From NCBI GenBank assembly GCA_017893485.1, contig CM030365.1, positions 28,666,289-28,730,288 of the forward strand: 64,000 nt of DNA, written 5' to 3'. The DNA comes from Hemerocallis citrina. Its lineage: Eukaryota > Streptophyta > Magnoliopsida > Asparagales > Asphodelaceae. Below the pieces are notes generated by a model, which searched no databases, was not told where the DNA came from, and was given only the letters and a program-made list of their open reading frames with translations. This document shows, one piece after another, positions 12,734 through 24,870 of the stretch. How positions within the stretch are numbered: position 1 is the first letter of the stretch; the number at the start of each line of letters is the position of its first letter. A program made the position numbers and the translations under genes.

Positions 12734-13220
12734 TCGTTGACTGGTCAATGGTCAACGGTCAACTGGAGACACGGGTCGTGCAGTGAAGCCACCTACAACG
12801 TTCGGTGTCATATGCCGAACTAACGTGTCCTCGATCAAAAAATCAAAGAAACATCGTTGACTGGTCAATGGTCAACGATCAACTAGAGACACGGGCCATG
12901 CAGTCAAGCCACCTACAACGTTTGGTGTCATATTTGGAACAAACTTGTCCCCAATCGAAAAATCAAATAAACATCGTTGAGTGGTCAATGGTCAACAGTC
13001 AACTGGAGACACGGGCCATGCAGTCAAGCCACCTACAACATTCGGTGTCATATGCTGAACAAACGTGCCCCCGATCGAAAAATCAGAGAAACATCATTGA
13101 CTGGTCAATGGTCAACGGTCAAACAACACGTGTCAAGCATCCGAGCCATCAGAAATGTTCGGTGTCACATGCCAAACAAATGTGTCCCCGATCGAAAAAT
13201 AAGGAAAAATTGTTGACTGG
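12734..13220 (-). repeat. E1 array 2: 120-bp repeats rich in W-boxes
   Basis: Four full copies and one partial copy with an almost exact 120-bp period (units start at about 12734, 12854, 12974, 13094; partial at 13211). Each unit opens with a cluster of alternating TTGACT and GGTCAA motifs, giving about four W-box cores (TTGACY) per unit on both strands, then TTCGGTGTCATATGCCGAAC-like sequence, itself a dyad. The array is directly upstream of the antisense gene promoter. The 150-codon ORF at 12805-13257 is an artefact of a period divisible by three. E2 is inserted at its end (13220/13221). Confidence 0.85.
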
Positions 13221-13827
13221 TGTTGCTGCTAATTTCGGTGTGGGAGCAAACAGATGATTTGTGAATTCTTATGGAAACAGTAAAAGCGAACCTGTTGACT
13301 TCTTGCCGGCACTTGATCGTTTCTCTCCGCTGCCGTTGACCAGCAAAAATTTCAAAACACCGGGATGGATCCCGACGATGAACCCTCCGATGCTCATGTC
13401 AGTAATAAGGAAGATTATGAAAGAGCATTTTGTGGAAAAAATATTAATTACCTTTTTTATGGTGGGGGGAGAGGGGTATTTATAGTCATCTTTAGAGACA
13501 ATTTAGGGATAATCATTTATCTCTATGTCCCGGTGTTTTTGATAAGAAACAGAGTTTAATCTGTTTCATGATAAGAGATTTGGTTTACACAATCTCTTAG
13601 AGATAACCATGAATTTGAATTACTCTTTAAGTATCCTGGGCTGGTTTGTAATGGGCCATCACCCTTACCCAGTAAGACAGACCCATTTTGGGGTTATCGG
13701 GCTTGAAAAAGACCCAGTTCCCATTTCGCACCCGTTTATGGTGGAAATTACCGTTTTACCCTTGTGGCCTTCAAGATTCATGCCCAATTTGAATGGTCCC
13801 GATTTAATCCTATTTTTAGCCATATCA
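13221..13827 (-). mobile_element. 3' LTR of Tat element E2 (LTR family D)
   Basis: A 607-bp LTR on the minus strand, from TGATATGGCTAAAAATAGG (13827) to the end AGCAGCAACA (13221). Two other copies of similar length are at 45198-45792 (E3) and 55142-55720 (E4). A TATA box on the minus strand lies at 13484-13477. The flank ACTGG (13216-13220) is one side of the insertion in the E1 array; the other end of E2 is outside the window. Confidence 0.88.
13477..13484 (-). promoter_or_regulatory. TATA box of E2 LTR D
   Basis: TATAAATA on the minus strand, at the same place as TATA boxes in the other two LTR D copies (45460-45453 and 55456-55462). Confidence 0.6.
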
Positions 13828-13843
13828 CGCGTCCCCCACTCCT
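13828..13843 (-). other. Polypurine tract of E2
   Basis: Minus-strand AGGAGTGGGGGACGCG immediately before the LTR start. The equivalent in E4 is GAAGTGGGGGGCTCG at 55127-55141. It would prime plus-strand DNA synthesis. Confidence 0.7.
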
Positions 13844-14270
13844 GAAGACTGAGTTTAACAGGCTTTGAGGAGTAGTTTTCTTGTTTTAATGGCGTACATG
13901 ACTGTATCGGAGTTCTCGGGTGTGTTAGAATCTCACATTGGGTTTAGTGATGCCTTATTTAAGCTTGTGTAAAACTCCGATTTGGTTGTAGAATTTTCTA
14001 GATTTTTCAATGAATTTTTTTCCCCCCGATTTTCAAGTATTTTCCGAATTATTTATTCAATTTGCAATGTAAAAATTAAAATTTAAAAAATCTTAATTAA
14101 TTGTTATAATTAACAATTATTTTTCAAAAAATATAAAAACATTTTTTCTGATTTTATAATTATTTTTAGAACTATTCAATTTTTTTTTTGATTTTTAATC
14201 ATTTTTTCAAATTTTTAAACATTTAATTTGATTTAATAAATAGAAAAATGGATTTAATCTTATGAATTCG
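13844..14270. other. AT-rich spacer of E2 between 3' LTR and array 2
   Basis: No gene. A block near 13845-13960 matches E4 (about 54990-55120), then a very AT-rich stretch with T/A runs. E4 has the same arrangement at 54720-54960. Confidence 0.7.
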
Positions 14271-14757
14271 ATGTGGCAAGATTTGGACCATTGATCATAT
14301 CAACGCACGCTTTTTGAAGCAATTAGACGACTGGTTGTGTTTGACTAGTCAATGGCTTAACGGTCCCATGGAGGTCAGCGATAAGAGTGCTCGACTCCAT
14401 TACCGACCCCCATCGACACCTCGGCATGCTGACGTGTGGCAAGATCTGGACCGTTGATCATATCAATGCACGCTTTTTGAAGCAATCAGATGGCTGGCTG
14501 TGTTTGACCAGTCAACGGCTTAACGCTCCCATGGAGGTCGGTGACAAGAGCATTTGGCTCCATTGCAGATCACCATTGACACCTCGGCGTGCTGACGCGT
14601 GGTAAGATCTGGACTATTGATCATGTCAACGCACGCCTTTGAAGCAATCAGACGGTTGATGATGTTTGACCAGTCAACTGTTTAATGCTCAGATGGAGGT
14701 CGGTGACTAGAGCGCTCGGCGCCATTGCCGAACTCCATCGACACCTCGACGTGCTGA
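14271..14757 (+). repeat. E2 array 2, part a: ~163-bp repeats
   Basis: Three copies starting at about 14271, 14434 and 14597. Each contains TTTGACYAGTCAA (W-box cores facing each other) plus a CCCATGGAGGTC... block. Upstream of the E2 antisense gene. Confidence 0.8.
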
Positions 14758-15245
14758 TGTGTGGTGAGTTTGACCGTTGACCGTTTCATTGGTCAACACC
14801 ATTTCTTTATTCGCGTCGGTGCCAAGAGCGGTCGACGAGAGCTGCCAAGGTCCAGGAGACTTCGAGAGAGCGACATGTGGAGATTTTGACCGTTGACCAT
14901 TGACCAGTCAACACCATTTCACCATTCGCGGCGTCGGTGCCAAGAGCGCTCGGCGAGAGCTACCAAGGTCCAGGGAGGCTTCGAGAGAGCGACACATGGA
15001 GATTTTGACCGTTGACCAGTCAACGCCATTTCTCCATTCACGGCATCGGTGCCAAGAGTGCACAGCGAGAGCTCTCAAGGTCCGGGAGGCTTCGAGAGAG
15101 CGACACGTGGAGATTTTGACCGTTGTCCGTTAACCAATCAATGTCATTTCTCCATTCACGGCATTGGTGCCAAGAGCGCTCGGCGAGAGCTGCCAGGTCC
15201 AGGGAGGCTTCGAGAGAGCGACACGTGTAGTTTTGACCGTTGACC
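14758..15245 (+). repeat. E2 array 2, part b: ~110-120-bp repeats with W-boxes and G-boxes
   Basis: Four copies and a partial fifth (starts near 14758, 14877, 14998, 15108, 15226). Most units carry TTTTGACCGTTGACC followed by AGTCAAC, i.e. about three W-box cores, preceded by GCGACACGTGG, which is a perfect G-box CACGTG in the later copies and degenerate (CATGTG, CACATG) in the earlier ones. Confidence 0.85.
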
Positions 15246-15525
15246 AGTCAACGACCTTTGGGTTGTCCAACCTTTTTGTCGTCTTGCGCTAAATGGGCCA
15301 GACTTTTGTGTTTTGGGGGCCTTTTAACCTCTAGGGGCGTTCCAACTACCCCCTCTCTATACAATTCCTTTCCCCCAACTCATTTTCTCATTTTCTAAAT
15401 TTTTACTCAGGCAACTTTCACCTTCTTGCGAGAGCTTCCGGTGAAGATTTTCTACCACCGTTGATTTTTCCGTCCGTAGTAGTCAAATCAAGGTAACTCT
15501 TAGATAATTTTATTTACTTTAGAGA
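15246..15525 (+). promoter_or_regulatory. Promoter and leader of the E2 antisense gene
   Basis: Between the array and the start codon. A TATA-like CTATACAAT at about 15358-15366 follows CCCCCTCT. It is followed by a C/T-rich leader. The start codon ATG at 15526 matches the aligned starts in E1 and E4. Confidence 0.45.
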
Positions 15526-18404
15526 ATGTTTAGGGTCACTTCGAGCCAAGAGGCCTCCCCCATCGTCGTCGATGAACCGACCTCTAGTCAAGCTCCTACA
15601 ACCGATAAGGGTAAGGCAATAGTAGTGACTTCTTCGGTACTGATGGATACCATTATCGAGAGCGATCGAAGAATGGGGGAGTGTGGCAGACTTCCCGGAA
15701 CCCTGATAGGGCTTTACTGCTTTCGGGAGCTACTGGAAGACCTGGCCGAGCGTATATACGGCCGAACACGGGACCTCGAGGAGAACACCGCTCGGGAGAC
15801 CTTAGAGGTCGACGATACCATTTCCATCTTGAACGAAGAGGATTTAAAGTCAACTAGGGAGTGTTTTCTGATCCCGAGAGAATTTGATCTGAAGCTTCCT
15901 GGGCCAGGGGTGAGGGCCAACTCGGCGATGCCGGTGGACATGTGCTTTTGGCCCAATGATGCCTTCTTAGAAGGTGCTTGACTTCCGCTCCATCCCTTCG
16001 TTGCCGAGGTATTGCATTGGTACCGAATCAGCCCAGTCTAGTATATGCCGAATATGTGGAGGCATGTCAATGGATACATCCTCGTCAAGCGGCGAACATC
16101 GAGCCTCAGCTTAGTATGCTGCGGACTATGTATCGGATCCATAAACAACATAAGACGGAGTTTAGATTTTATCTGTCTCTGAGGCACGAGGTAAAGCTTG
16201 TCAACAACCCCGACTTGATCAAGAATTGGAGGGATAAGTTCTTTCTGATCCGAAGTCGATAGCCGTGGAACATTTTGATTGCTTGGGTCGAGGAAGTTTC
16301 GAAGTGGGTGAAGGAGGGCCCCGTTTTGAGCCCTGCAGAGACCAAGATGGTCCAAACGCTCCTTGATCGACCAAAGTTCGATTGGAAGAACCTAACAGAG
16401 GAGGCGCTTTACAGGGGGGGGTCTTAGCCTGATTAACCCTAGTATGCTTTTTGTCTTTTAGTTTAGCTTCTTAGGTTTCATGACTTAGCCAAATTTTCAC
16501 TTGTCCTAAACTTCGACACGATTTTATTTTCTGCAGAATCGATGGACTACGAAGCGCTGCTTGTGAAGGGTGGAGTTTTGGCTAGCAAGGTCCCTACTAC
16601 CAAGAAGAGGAAGATGACGGTCACGAAGATTTCTTCGCTGAAGACGAAGACGATCGTTACCTGCCGTTGAGCACTCCTCAATAGGGGCCACAGTGGTCTC
16701 ACAGGAGATGCCTTCAACTGCACCGTCTGCCTTTGTCGGTGTGGGGGATTTCCCTCTGTCAGCAGCTTTGGTACTAGAGGTCCTCCCTCTTACTCCTGAG
16801 GTGTTCCTGACCGAGGAGCACAAAAAGATCTTTGTTCCTGATTGGCAAGTCAGGAAGCTCGACGGATTCCTTGGTGTCTCGACCGCTTGTATGCAAGCTG
16901 TTCTCCATCTCGCCACGCCGAAGGACAAAGCTGATCTAGAGGCGGGGACCATCGGTGATGACACGCTCGAAATCGCTCGAGCCACCATGTCGGTATGTTC
17001 TCTTTTGTTTTTGAGAAATTTATATATATATTTTTGTTTGGCTAAGTGTTGGGGTTTCTCTTTCTTGAATGCCTGAGTTTCTTCTTCTCCCGCATATCAC
17101 TTACTACCTTCGGCCATTTGATGCAGCAGATGGCCGAACAAGAGAAAGAACTGAAGCTTTAGAGTGAGAGAGCTCGGGCCGATAAGTCTAGGATCGCGAA
17201 AGAACTTAAGCAATCGAGTATTCAAGCCAAGATGATGTCCTCAAGTGTTGAGCACCTCGAAGTCGTTGTAGCCAAACTGGAGGCGAACAATGCTCGGCTG
17301 GCGAAGAAGAAGGAGCTTGCCATGAAGGAGAGGAGGAGGCGATCACTGCTGCGAAGATAGCCACGGTGAAGGAAGCCGAAACCCAATCGATGGAGAAGGC
17401 CCAGGAGTTCTTGTCGTGAACATGGCGAAGGCCTTCGCCCATGCCATAACCGATGTCAAGGAAAAGTTTCCTGACTTTGATTGAACTGGGTTCCGTCTGT
17501 TCCCAGATCTAGTTCCTGGGTTCAACAATGTCGTCGAGGAAGGTGGAGAAGAGGTCGACAAAGAGGATGAAGAAGTGGACGGAGAGGAAGGAGATGAGGG
17601 TGGTGAGGCAGAGGCAGACACACCATCGGGGACCTCGCCCCTCGTGATCGCTATCGAGGCACAGGTGGTTGACAAAGCGGTCAAGGCCGAGCCCTTTGTG
17701 GCCACGGATCCTTCAAAAGAGGTCGGCACTTGACTTTTTGTAAATTTTCTTCCTTTTTAGTAAAAGTATTTTTGCGTCGATGCCTAATAGCGGACTGGCC
17801 ACCGTTTTTGTTCCTCTTCTTTAGCAATGAAAATAGTTTTTGTTCCGACCAATTAGACCAGTTGTTTTTCACAATTTCCCTTTGCATGCCTTGTGAGTTG
17901 TCGTTTTTGATAGATTAATCTATAAATCTATTTTGCAAACAGATTGTTAAGCATGGGGTCAGCGAAGTGGCTCTTCTTCGCTCCAAGCTTCAAGTGATGG
18001 AGCTAGGGCTCACTTGCTCGCGAGAGAGACTTTCTAAAGCCGAGGTGGAGCTCGGTCACTTTAGAAGAGTCTTGGTTCGCCGGGATGTCGAGACGAGGTG
18101 TAATGATGAGATTCCTCAAGAGGTGCCCCTTGTGGATGAGGAAGTCTGTGCTTCAATGTCCGCTGACAAAGCTACAAGACTGAAATTCCTTCGACGCTTA
18201 TTAGACATGACAGCCGAGGGGGACAAGCTGAAGAACATAGTGTTTGAGAAGAGTTTAGAAGTTGCTCATCTCAGGGGGACTATCTTTGAGCTCTTGGAGG
18301 GGGGTTGTACGAGCGGGGTACCTCGTTTGAAGTTTAGGGTGACAGATGACTCTCTCAAGCAGCGGCTCGTTGAGCTAGAGGCAGAGAACCTTCGTCTAAA
18401 GTGA
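15526..18404 (+). pseudogene. E2 antisense gene (Transposase_28-like, coiled coil), all four exons
   Basis: Most complete copy of the antisense gene. Predicted exons: 15526-16420, 16537-16992, about 17096-17721, 17943-18404. Exon 1: Ser/Thr-rich start, then CFLIPREFDLKLPGPGV, LPLHPFVAEVLHWY and PNMWRHVNGYIL, resembling the Pfam 'Transposase_28 / putative gypsy type transposon' domain. Exon 2 has EEHKKIFVPDWQV and CMQAVLHLATPKDKADLE. Exon 3 is a coiled coil with a Glu/Asp-rich tail. Exon 4 (ALLRSKLQVMELG...LRLK) is a second coiled coil. Decay: stops at about 15979 and 16039, a frame change near 16080, a stop near 16259, stops in exons 2 and 3, and a lost splice acceptor before exon 3 (AT for AG). 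Function unknown; it is not a real transposase by any visible catalytic motif. Confidence 0.65.
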
Positions 18405-18741
18405 CTCTCTGAGGGAGGGAATGTTAGGAGCACCTTGTGTTCTCGTGAAGAGTGCGCTCAGGGTATGTCTTTTCACAAGCTGGCTCGGCATTTGCCGGAG
18501 CACCGAGGAATCTGATGATGCTCAGAGCGGTGTGGCCGACTCTTCTAGCGGGGCATCGATAGGAGGAATAGAGCGAGTCACAGGCCCTGACGGGTAGACA
18601 CGTTCCATAGGTTTGTAAGTTACCTTGGGTGGCTCGAGGTAGAAAAGTGCGTGTGTCCTTGAAGAGAAATATTCCTCTTCCCTGGAAGAGCTGAAACGAC
18701 GGTAGTTAGCTTTTGTAGCCTTGTAGTGACTATGTTTGTTC

Positions 18742-18747
18742 AATAAA
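18742..18747 (+). terminator. Poly(A) signal of the E2 antisense gene
   Basis: AATAAA about 340 bp after the exon 4 stop, in a T-rich context (GTTCAATAAAGATTGTAATTC). The stretch 18405-18916 otherwise holds only 3' untranslated-like sequence. It lies before array 1, so the antisense transcript would end ahead of the array. Confidence 0.5.
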
Positions 18748-18916
18748 GATTGTAATTCTTTTGTTCAAGATTTTTGGCTAAGTGTACCTGTCTTATTGTA
18801 TCAGCCTCATTCGTCAGTAACACTTGTAATCTTTTCAGCATTTGTGATGTAAGATTTTTTTTCTTCTAAGTATTGGAAAGCTGTTTCTCCAAGTTTTCGA
18901 TAACACTTATTGCTTA

Positions 18917-19278
18917 AGAGTTTTCAACAGTTGTGGGAGCAATTTCAAATGGTGAGCTACTTTGCACTTGCTCGTTTGCAAGTGGCTAAAGTTGCGTTGA
19001 ACCAAGCGTTGGACTACGAACTTGTCGGTTAAAGAGTTTCAACAGTTGTGGGAGCAATTCCGAATGGTGAGCTACTTAGAACTTGCTCGTTTGCAAGTGG
19101 CCGAAGTGGCATCGAACCAAGTATTGGACTCCGAACCTGTTGTTTAAAGAGTTTCAACAGTTGTGGGAGCAATTCCGAATGGTGAGCTACATAGCAGTTG
19201 CTCGTTTGCAAGTGGCTGAAGCCGCATCGAACCAAGTGTTGGACTCCGAATTTGTTGTTTAAAAGATTCAACAATTGT
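18917..19278. repeat. E2 array 1: ~116-bp hairpin repeats between convergent genes
   Basis: Three full copies and a partial fourth (units start at about 18917, 19034, 19149, 19265). Each has CAACAGTTGTGGGAGCAATT, then a hairpin with stem ACTTGC/GCAAGT and loop TCGTTT, flanked by an outer pair such as GCTACTT with AAGTGGC, then CCAAGTGTTGGACTCCGAA. The unit is homologous to E3 array 1 at 32298-32915. Confidence 0.88.
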
Positions 19279-19400
19279 GACATTTAGCTTTAACAGAAAC
19301 TAAATATTTTATTGAAAGAAACTAGAGGGCTGCTTCTAAGTTACAGGCCTTTATTACATAGAAAATACAACTAAGTGAAAGAAAAACATTGAGAAATGCT

Positions 19401-20252
19401 TTAGGCAGTAGTTGCTTCTAGCGGTGTTTGAACACCTTCTTTGTACTTCATCAAGTGCTTCGCGTTCCAAGTTCTCGGTATCTCCCGGGCCCCCAGATCT
19501 ATAAGTCGGTAAGTTCCCAGATGAACCCCTTTGGAGATCCTATATGGTTCCTCCCAATTTGGAGAGAGTTTGCCCTTTTCACAAGGAGCTGAGATTGCTA
19601 GTTTTCCAAAACTAGATCTCCTTCCTTCAGATTGGTAGGGCATACTTCTTGATTGTATAACTTTTCAACTCACTGTTTGTATGTCTACTGTTGTATTAAA
19701 GAACGTTCACGGACCTCGTCTATGAGATCTAGATTCCCTCTGAGACTGTTGGAGTTTTGTTCTTCGTCAAAAGTAGTCAGGCGAGGGGAGGGTAGGCCAA
19801 CCTCAATAGGAATAACAGCTTCTGAGCCGTAGGTGAGGTTGACGGGAGATTCTACTATAGGGTTTCTTTTAGTGGTCCTACAGGACCATAGTACATTCGG
19901 GAGCTGCTCGACCCACAACCCTTTGGATGCTCTATCGAGCCTTCGGCGGAGGCCCATTAGGATTTGTTTGTTTGCGTTTTCCACTTGACCATTGGATTGC
20001 GGGTGGGAGACAGAATAGAATTGCTGCTGAATGCCCATGTCCGCGCAGAACTGCTAAAAGGTTGCCCCTGTGAATTGTGTTCTATTATCAGTAACTAGGA
20101 TTCGGGAGATACCGAATCGGCAAATGTGAATTTCTCCATTGGAACTGCTGGACCTTGTTCTCAGTAATCGTAGCAAGTGGTTTAGCTTCAACCCACTTAG
20201 TAAAATAGTCGATTGTTACTATAAGAAATTTCCTTTGCCTGGTAGCCAGTGG
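19401..20252 (-). pseudogene. E2 integrase, C-terminal half (Ty3/Gypsy Tat)
   Basis: Minus-strand pol fragment from inside the integrase core to the C-terminus. It reads IDYFTKWVEAKPLATITENKV near 20200-20160, then HPQSNGQVENANKQ (with the catalytic Glu of the DDE triad) and GSEAVIPIEVGLPSPR. The C-terminal LSPNWEEPYRI and REIPRTWNAKHLMKY follow, ending at 19401. Stops and frame changes (near 20085, 20050 and 19684-19643) mark decay. It aligns over its length with E3 integrase (33087-34505). It starts exactly at LTR B (20253). Its N-terminal continuation is at 62947-64000: the E3 protein aligns across the junction without a gap when 20253-62946 is left out. Confidence 0.9.
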
Positions 20253-21301
20253 TGTAATATCCCGGTCAGATATTATATTTGTATTTTTATTATTTTTAAA
20301 ATTTAAATATTTCTTATGGAAATTACTTAGTTTTAATTAATAATCATTATCTTTATATATATATACTAGTAAGTATATATATGTATTGTAGCAATTTTGT
20401 GCACTTGTACAAAATCATGTAATATGCGTTTTTGAGAAAATATCTGTAATATCCGATCTGATATTAAAATTATTATTTTATTATTATTTTATTTTTATTT
20501 TCAGAATTGAAATATTTTTGGGGGATATTACCTGGTTTAATTAATAAACATTATCTGTATATATACTAGTCTGTATATATCTGTATTGTATCAAATTGGT
20601 ACTGAAATCTTCCGAGACGATAATAAAATTAATTATTATTATTATTTTATTTTATTCTCCGAATGAAATTATTTTTGTACAGATTGTTGGGTTTGATGAA
20701 TAAGAATTATCGGTATATATAGATGTATGTACGTATATGTATTGCATTGATTTCGTACGTTTGTACGAAATCATGTAGTATGTGTTTTTGGACAAAAAAA
20801 TATCTTTTATCATGATTGATCATAGAATCAATGGCTAGGATTTAATTGGGAGGGATAAACATAGATTTTCTAATTATTAGAAAAACAATTAGTATTAAAA
20901 GGTGTTGTTTCTTGTTGGCTAAGTCACTCACACACACTCACCTCTCACCCCCCTCACCCATCTTGGCCGGCCAATACCCCAAGGCAAAAGAGAGCCAAAC
21001 CCTAGTTCACTCCACTCACCCTCTCATACACTCACTCTCCCATCCTCCTATGAATACCCCTCCCCTTCACTCATTGTCTCATTTGCTAAAGAAAAAAAAA
21101 CGAGAAAGAGAAAGAGAAAGCAAAAGAAAGAGAGAAACTTAATTTGAGAGTTCTTCATTTGTAGGTTGTAGAAGGTTGAGGAATGAGAAGGAAAACTAGC
21201 AAGTTATTCCTACTAGATAGTAAAAAGGTGAGGGTTTCTGGTTTTAATTGTGGTTATTTTGTTGTTTCTTTTTATTTTATGTTAAGTTTTAAGAACAACT
21301 T
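20253..21301 (+). mobile_element. LTR family B, outer copy, segment 1
   Basis: Starts with TGTAATATCCCGG inserted in the E2 integrase. Flank AGTGG (20248-20252) pairs with GGTGG (62947-62951) on the far side, a 5-bp duplication with one difference. The segment matches B' (26379 to about 25300) in inverted orientation. The leader region at about 20900-21240 ends with a splice-donor-like AAAGGTGAGGG. Its TATA position reads TATGAATA (about 21047), degenerate compared with B'. It is cut at 21301 by B'. The ORF at 20846-21142 is conserved with 25321-25638 only because both are this LTR. Confidence 0.88.
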
Positions 21302-23219
21302 TGTAACTCCCTCATTTCCTTAGCCGGGAAACTGTGACATAAGCCAGAATCTTTTCCTTCAATTAGCCACAATACACAGAAAAACAGGAAAATTTAAAAT
21401 TTTTTATTCAACACAAATGTATTACAAGTCCGAATGTTATAAAACTGCAATACATTACATCAGTGTTACAATAATGCATTACAAGCCCAAGTGTTACAAA
21501 CTTCTAACAAATTTACATCAGAGTACAAAAAATAATTAATAACACTTGGTACTTCACTTGGATGCTTCTCAACAATAAAATATAACAATAAGAACAATAA
21601 TCAACACAGTGCTTCACTTGAACGCTCCACTTGTCTAGAGTCCTCCTAAACCCTAAACCTGTAGTTCTACAATCCAGTACCTATTTGAGTGGGGACATCA
21701 GTACATATACTGATGCTTAAGGGCTGATGACTAGCAGCGAATCTCAACTTTAAACAAACCTAATTTAAGCATGGTAAAATGTGTAGGTGTAGTTTAAGTG
21801 TTCGTGGGTGTTATGACTTAGAATCTTAATGCAATGTCTACTAAGGCTAGGATGCACTTATTCTAATGCAAGCAAGACTCTGGATAGTATGCAGCCCATA
21901 AATACATACGCCCATATCAAGCTGTTTCTTCATATATTGGGATTTGAACCCGTGCCATGAATTCTACTCTTATACTCAATCTGTTCCTGAAGATGCAGCG
22001 TGACTGATGAGGTTGCTCTGAAATGGTCTAATCCCACCATTCGTAGTCATATAGTGGTATCTTTGTTTGCCACTATTTTCCGTCATACCGGACCTCACTC
22101 AAAAATCAGACGAACACTCAGAGTTTACTACAACACAGGTTAGCTCGAAGCATCCCCTACGGCCCCTTAGCTTATAAACCGTAGTCTAAGGCCTGTTCAC
22201 TTTTCCTAACATAGAACATACGGAATTCCGGGGGTTCATCCCCTAGTTTCGACAAGAATGCTTCCCGTTCTTATCATGGCACTTCAGAAATTAACAGACG
22301 AGATACGGATCCTGTACTCCCAACTCGTGAGAAGGCACAGACCGTATCCCTTTGACAGGAAGGATACAACCAATAACACCACTTAGTGTTGGCTTATAGG
22401 ACAGGTCGGATCATAAGGTATCACTCCTAATACCAACTCTTTCCCTTCGGCAAAGTAATAGATAAAAAGGTTATGTAACAATAGTTACCAGTTACTACCC
22501 TAATGATGTCACTAATCCTTAAACAATCCGAGGGATGACAACAGTACTAACACAACATGCTAGGTCTTAAGTTAGACTTCGCAAGATAACTTTGCTAGGT
22601 GCTCAACCTAGACTTACCAAGATCACCAAGGATCCTGTCTCTGCCTATCGATCCAAGAATCCAGCAATACGAATTTATTCGCATGCTATTACCATGAACT
22701 TGGATTCTGTCTACGGCTCTCGGCTTGCGATCAACCTACACCGGTTAAGATCTAACGGTGCACGAGGGGTGACCCATCCACAGTCCCTGAGGGATAAAAT
22801 AAATACACACCTTGATGGTCGATGGCTCGTAGGGCAATGTCATCACCCTAGACGAGCACAACAAGCTGCGTACTAGCTAATAACCTATGTATGAGCTAAG
22901 AAATCCCGTACGAGCCAAATGAGCTACGCATGAACAAATAACTATATACGAGCCAGGTGAGCTATGTATGCGACAGACCAATACTAAGAATTGGTACGAA
23001 CTATTTCTCAATCAAGCAACATGCTATTACCTGACTTATGAGCACAAGGAATACTTATTACTCATAATCAAGTGCATGATTCAAACCACTAACAATTCTC
23101 GAAAACTCTAGCTAACATGAATTATAAGCACATGAAAATACATAAATCTCCTAAATACATGCTTGAATAGGGAAAAACTACCATATATTCCGAACAGCGA
23201 ATTTGCCAAAGGTCAAAAA

Positions 23220-23905
23220 CTGCTGAAGCTTGAGAAATTCACAGTAATTTCTATGCTTGTTGAAATCTCACAAAATTAGACTTTTTGGAAAGCTAGGAAC
23301 ATCTACTACAACTCTCTAGTTGACAACTTCATCAAGTTCAATCAATAAGAGGTTGAAAACTCATAATCTTTCTAAACAGAAAATCAGCAAGAGAAAGTTG
23401 CTGCTGTAATTTTGTAAAAATCATCATAGATGATACACTTATCATAATATAACAAAATCGAGCTTTTTAGAAATCTAAGAGCATCTACTACAACCCTCTA
23501 GTTGACAACGTTTTCAAGTTAAGTCAACAAGAGGTCGAAAACATCTAATCTCTCCAAACAGAAACTCAGCAAAAGAAAGTTGCTGCTGTAATTTTGTAAA
23601 AATCAAAATAGATGCTACACTTATCGGAATCTAACAAAGTTGGGCTTTTTGTAAAGCGAAGAACATCTATTACAACTCTCTGGTTGACAACATTCTCAAG
23701 TTAAGTCAACAAGATGTCGAAAACATCTAATCTCTCCAAACAGAAACTCAGCAAAGAAGGTTGCTGCTGAAATTTTGTAAAGATCATAACCGGTGCTATA
23801 CTTATTGGAATCTAACAAAATTGGGCTTTTTGGAAATCTAAGACCATCTACTACAACTCTCTAGTTGACAACCTTTTCAAGTTAAGTCAACAAGAGGTCG
23901 AAAAC
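23220..23905 (-). repeat. ~165-bp tandem repeat in LTR B'
   Basis: Four diverged copies, each with GTTGTCAACTAGAGAGTTGT-type sequence, 'aagcccaattttgtta' and 'cagcagcaactttcttt' blocks. Three copies of the same unit are at 55726-56190 and one at 27407-27533. Confidence 0.8.
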
Positions 23906-24235
23906 TCCTAATCTTTTCCAATAACCTAGAAGCAATAGAAACATGCTACTAACATAACTTGATCATTTATGAACATAAAAGTATTCTAACAACCTAGAAG
24001 AAATATAAAATATGCTACTAATAAAACTTGGTCTTTTATATATAGAACAAACATAAGACCTTTAATCAACATGAAAATAAATTGAAGCTTACTACTAAAG
24101 AATTTGATCTTTCTACACTTAGAAGTAAAATAGGACTTTTATTCCATATGAAGGCAACATAAAGCTCTCCACTTAGGAATTGATCTTCTTATACTTAGAA
24201 GAAAAACCTTTCACAACCTATAACAATTAATAACC

Positions 24236-24870
24236 AAGATGGGTTCTTTTAACATACTAACTCAAAAATGAGTTCTATTAACATACTAATCCCAAAATGG
24301 GTTCTTTAACATACTAGCAACAAAAACAAGTTCTTTTAATGTACTAGAATTGAAAATGGGTTCTTTCAACATGGTAACTCAAAAATGAGTTCTTTAAACA
24401 TACTAACCCCAGAATGGGTTCTTTAACATACTAGCAACAAAAATGAGTTCTTTTAACATACTAGAATTAAAAATGTGTTCTTTTAACATACTAGAATTAA
24501 AAATGAGTTCTGTTAACATACTAAACCCAAAATGGGTTCTTTAACATACTAGCAACAAAAACGAGTTCTTTTAACATACTAGAATTGAAAATGGTTTCTT
24601 TCAACATGCTAACTCAAAAATGAGTTCTTTAAACATACTAACCCCAAAATGGGTTCTTTTACATACTAGCAACAAAAAACGAGTTCTTTTAACATACTAG
24701 AATTAGAAATGGGTTCTTTTAACATACTAACCCAAAAATGGGTTCTTTAACATACTAGCAATAAAAACGAGTTCTTTTAACATACTAGAATTGAAAATGG
24801 GTTCTTTCAACATGCTAACTCGGAAATGAGTTCTATTAACATACAAACCCCAAAATAGGTTCTTTATAAC
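24236..24870 (-). repeat. ~30-bp dyad minisatellite in LTR B'
   Basis: About twenty units of 'aacatactaa-NCCCAAAATGGG-ttcttt'. Many units are dyads with a variable arm: AACTCA/TGAGTT in some, AACCCA/TGGGTT in others, around an AAAA centre. Confidence 0.85.

Noticed and set aside
12805..13257. 150-codon open frame with repeated protein-like units
   Set aside because: It lies in a 120-bp tandem array; a period divisible by three keeps the frame open. No domain, and the array is upstream regulatory-type sequence.
15491..15522. Tiny 5' leader introns just before the antisense gene start in E2 and E4 (GTAACT...TTTAG, GTAATT...AAAG)
   Set aside because: Only about 20-32 bp, below the usual plant intron minimum. 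Similar borders occur in E1 where an AT microsatellite fills the gap, but the evidence is too weak to call an intron.
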